DNA from: [Eubacterium] saphenum
GTDB lineage: Bacteria > Bacillota > Clostridia > Oscillospirales > Ruminococcaceae
Assembly: GCA_004554555.1 (NCBI GenBank)
Contig: SFLN01000094.1
Span: forward strand, 1-7,430
Direction: 5' to 3'
Length of the DNA stretch: 7,430 nucleotides
Position numbers and translations under genes: made by a program
Shown here: positions 6,301 through 7,430 of the stretch, in pieces
How positions within the stretch are numbered: position 1 is the stretch's first letter
Layout of the letters: every line of letters starts with the position of its first letter
Notes under the pieces: generated by a model
Databases searched by the model: none
Told to the model about the DNA's origin: nothing
Seen by the model: only the letters and a program-made list of their open reading frames with translations

Positions 6301-7430
6301 ATATCGCGCCCGAGAATATTTGCGACAGGCTCGCCGTCCTCGTCGGTGCTGACGAAAACGTTTATCTCGTGCCATTCCTCGCCGTAGTCGGTGATTGCGC
6401 CGTATTCAAGGCTGCCGATAAAGCCGTTTGCGTTTCTGCGCGCACGAAGCGAGTCAAGGCTGGCAAGCGCCGCAAACTGCGAAACGTGCTGCGGGTCGAG
6501 GTATTGAATTTTCTTGTTGTAGGCAGTTTCGTAGTCATCGGTGGACTTGAAAATCTCCATAAACTGCGTCATACCCGTGCCGATAATCATACTGTACTTG
6601 CCCGTGCGAAGGTTCAGCGTGAGGTTGTAGCTGTACAGCATTTTGGTAAGCTCAGACAAAATCTGGTTCTTATCTGCGGCGGCACGAAGCTCTTTTTCCT
6701 TCTTTTCCTGAGCGTTGTGCGACTCGGTGATATCGCGCCCGAGAATGTTTATAATGCGCTTTCCGTCCTCCTCGGTGTCGATGAAAACGTTAATCTCGTG
6801 CCACTCGTATTCATCGTCATCGGGATAAATGACGGGGTACTCCAAAGTACCGCGAAAGCCGTTTTCGGCGGGATTTTCTATCGCGGACTCGCAGCTTATC
6901 AGCTCGTTGAAGCGCGCCGCGTAGGACGGGTGGAGAATTCTGTTGTGAAACGCGCGCAGCTCGGCGATATTTGAGTGCTTTTTGTACTCGTTAACCGTGC
7001 GTTCCATACCGGTACCGGTGATAAGGGAGTAGCTTCCGGTATCGATATCGATGGTGAGGTTGTAGCTGTACATAATCTGTGTAATCTGTGAGAGAACGCG
7101 GTCTTTTTTGGCGGGTGCTTTTTCAAGCTCGTTGTTGGTTTTCCAGATTGAGTAGTTCTTCTCGATGAAGAAGTGCAGCATCTCGCGGAGCAAATCATAC
7201 GCGCCGAGCATTTCCTTTTCGGATTTGCGGTGAACGCGCGAGAGGACGTCCCGAACAACTCTTTTGTTTAAACCGAGCGCGGTTGTTTTTTGGATAATTT
7301 CGTCGGTGTTTTGATTTTCGGAGAGAGCTTGTCCTGCGAGAACTCTTCCGAGAATTTGTCCGTCGGGCAGCTCAATCGGAATAGAAAAATCGCAAAACCC
7401 GATAGGGCAGACGTAAACGCCGTCTTTATC
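3375..7430 (-). CDS. PocR-like / six-PAS hybrid sensor histidine kinase (5' end outside window)
   Basis: The frame is open from the stop at 3375 to the right edge, giving 1351 visible residues and no start codon that must be used. Residues below are counted from the codon at 7430. Residues 1-100 resemble the C-terminal part of a PocR sensory domain: a Cys8/Cys13 pair, DFSIPIELPDG, and LGRVLAGQAL at 27-36. Six PAS-like modules follow (about 107-966), each with LYSYN, NTGKYSLI.GTGM, WHEIN and NILGRDIT, joined by charged helical linkers. HisKA carries the phospho-acceptor His981 in NMSHDIRTPMN. HATPase_c has the N-box (Asn1098), DTGIGM (1132-1137) and GTGLGMAIV (1162-1170). The C-terminal receiver has Glu1231/Asp1232, phospho-acceptor Asp1278 (LILMDIQMPNMDGY), Thr1310 and Lys1332. 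All catalytic residues are present. No transmembrane segment is visible, so it is probably cytoplasmic. It should autophosphorylate on His and relay to its own Asp; a separate Hpt or output protein is not in the window. The ligand is unknown. The Met at 7211 has only a poor AGG upstream and would cut off the PocR-like region, so I do not take it as the start. Confidence 0.93.
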   Translation of the reverse strand, partial: DKDGVYVCPIGFCDFSIPIELPDGQILGRVLAGQALSENQNTDEIIQKTTALGLNKRVVRDVLSRVHRKSEKEMLGAYDLLREMLHFFIEKNYSIWKTNNELEKAPAKKDRVLSQITQIMYSYNLTIDIDTGSYSLITGTGMERTVNEYKKHSNIAELRAFHNRILHPSYAARFNELISCESAIENPAENGFRGTLEYPVIYPDDDEYEWHEINVFIDTEEDGKRIINILGRDITESHNAQEKKEKELRAAADKNQILSELTKMLYSYNLTLNLRTGKYSMIIGTGMTQFMEIFKSTDDYETAYNKKIQYLDPQHVSQFAALASLDSLRARRNANGFIGSLEYGAITDYGEEWHEINVFVSTDEDGEPVANILGRDITDAHKRHEKRENQQKAAAARDQLLSGITKMLYGYNLTVNLETWKYSLITGTGMNEVLETMQHNDDYVLLYAKLSKSVAPEDKSKLDNLVSVRALNGRNHETGYIGSMSYRFIVGETNKWHEVNLFIGTNEDGAAVANILGRDITETHEQQEAKERELKASAAKDQILSDITKTLYSYNATVNLNTGKYSLIVGTGMEELIRHFSQTDDFDTACGYLLEHVLPEYREDMMGRFSLEALRKQKNLSGHIGQKEYAATTDNGIGWYEVNAFMGVNEDGNPIANILGRDITETHEAQERRENELKAVAAKDQILSNITKTLYSYNLTLNLNTGKYSLILGTGMKDFVKIFESTDDYETAYNKKIRYVTEDYIAPFGNFSSLSALRKRRNETGYIGNLEYAAKTEKGIEWHEINIFLGTDENGDPIANILGRDITEAHEQQEKKERELRASAARDQLLSGVTKMLYSYNMTVNVNTGKYTLIKGTGLEDTVSRMEATDNYDDIYQYFLQSVDKEYLEKGIELLFLDRYRVRQDKTGHLGTEEFLIHYTKKPEWHEINVFAGYDENGEPIINILGRDVTEAHDKADTKAQLEIANASSAAKSAFLFNMSHDIRTPMNAIIGFTELLDKHLDDKELARGYIKKIKTSNDFLLSLINNVLEMARIESGKTTLDETVWNAYSFNDTLYALFDTQMKEKGIEFTRTVCVEHKDVFCDATKLREIFLNILSNALKYTPSGGKVMMRLTEIPSERDGYAIYQTEIEDTGIGMSEEFLPNMFDEFTREHSSTESRINGTGLGMAIVKKLVELMEGTIKVESKLGKGTKFTVTLPHRIAETGDAVQRIEKTADYNADYFKGKRILLAEDNEMNAEIATAILEEVGFEVEHAADGIVCVDMLEKANAGYYDLILMDIQMPNMDGYKATQIIRKFYDKKKAQIPILAMTANAFEEDRKNAVKAGMNGHISKPINVDDLMTTLANILKISH
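4533..7112 (-). repeat. Six tandem PAS-like coding repeats, 429-bp period
   Basis: Within the kinase gene the units lie at 6678-7112 (unit 1), 6249-6677 (2), 5820-6248 (3), 5391-5819 (4), 4962-5390 (5) and 4533-4961 (6), numbered in the direction of translation. Units 2-6 are each exactly 143 codons; unit 1 is 145 by the same boundaries. The invariant Trp of the W(H/Y)E motif recurs every 143 residues in all six. At DNA level CGCCCGAGAAT (+ strand) occurs once per unit at 4591, 5020, 5449, 5878, 6307 and 6736, exactly 429 apart. Ends and linkers are most conserved; the middle of each unit (the likely ligand-pocket region) varies most. Confidence 0.95.

Noticed and set aside
3444..6974. Long + strand open frames opposite the kinase gene (for example 3444-4382, 4572-5336, 5430-6020, 6114-6974)
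   Set aside because: They are shadows of the conserved minus-strand coding repeats. Their apparent mutual similarity (recurring APENV-like motifs) comes from the repeated antisense DNA, not from a real + strand gene family.
4533..7112. Regular 429-bp repetition as a possible CRISPR-like or non-coding repeat array
   Set aside because: The repeats are in frame, 143 codons long, and encode a conserved PAS-like fold; there are no short identical repeats with unique spacers.

Overview
The window looks like a chromosomal segment from a Gram-positive anaerobe of the class Clostridia (Bacillota), perhaps a gut Ruminococcaceae/Oscillospiraceae-type organism. This placement is inferred from three things: a bacterial-type pyruvate phosphate dikinase, strong purine-rich ribosome binding sites (AGGAGGAG, GAGGTG), and a small XRE regulator fused to a zinc ribbon. 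No rRNA, tRNA, CRISPR array, insertion sequence or phage gene is visible.

There are three genes. Positions 1-2737 hold a complete ppdK (pyruvate phosphate dikinase, 878 aa, + strand), with an extended -10 promoter at the left edge of the window and a roughly 70-nt leader. Positions 2738-2827 hold a double-hairpin terminator that can serve both strands, because the next gene converges on ppdK. Positions 2828-3268 (- strand) encode a 146-aa XRE helix-turn-helix protein with a C-terminal CxxC/CxxC zinc ribbon. Positions 3269-3374 hold a putative promoter for that gene and two terminator-like hairpins for the gene upstream of it. From 3375 to the right edge (- strand) runs one very large hybrid sensor histidine kinase.

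The kinase is the most unusual object. Its reading frame does not begin at the methionine at 7211. It stays open to base 7430, and the extra 73 codons encode what looks like the C-terminal part of a PocR-type ligand-sensing domain, so the gene is cut by the window edge. After it come six tandem copies of a PAS-like module, then HisKA, HATPase_c and a C-terminal receiver. The modules repeat with an exact 143-residue (429-bp) period: an 11-base motif recurs at 4591, 5020, 5449, 5878, 6307 and 6736. No membrane segment is visible, so the protein is probably a cytoplasmic sensor.

ppdK is a central-metabolism gene and appears unrelated in function to the two minus-strand regulatory genes. The kinase and the XRE gene lie in the same direction but appear to be separated by terminators and a promoter, so they are probably not one simple operon. 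No response regulator with a DNA-binding output, and no Hpt protein, lies in the window, so the kinase's downstream partner is unknown.
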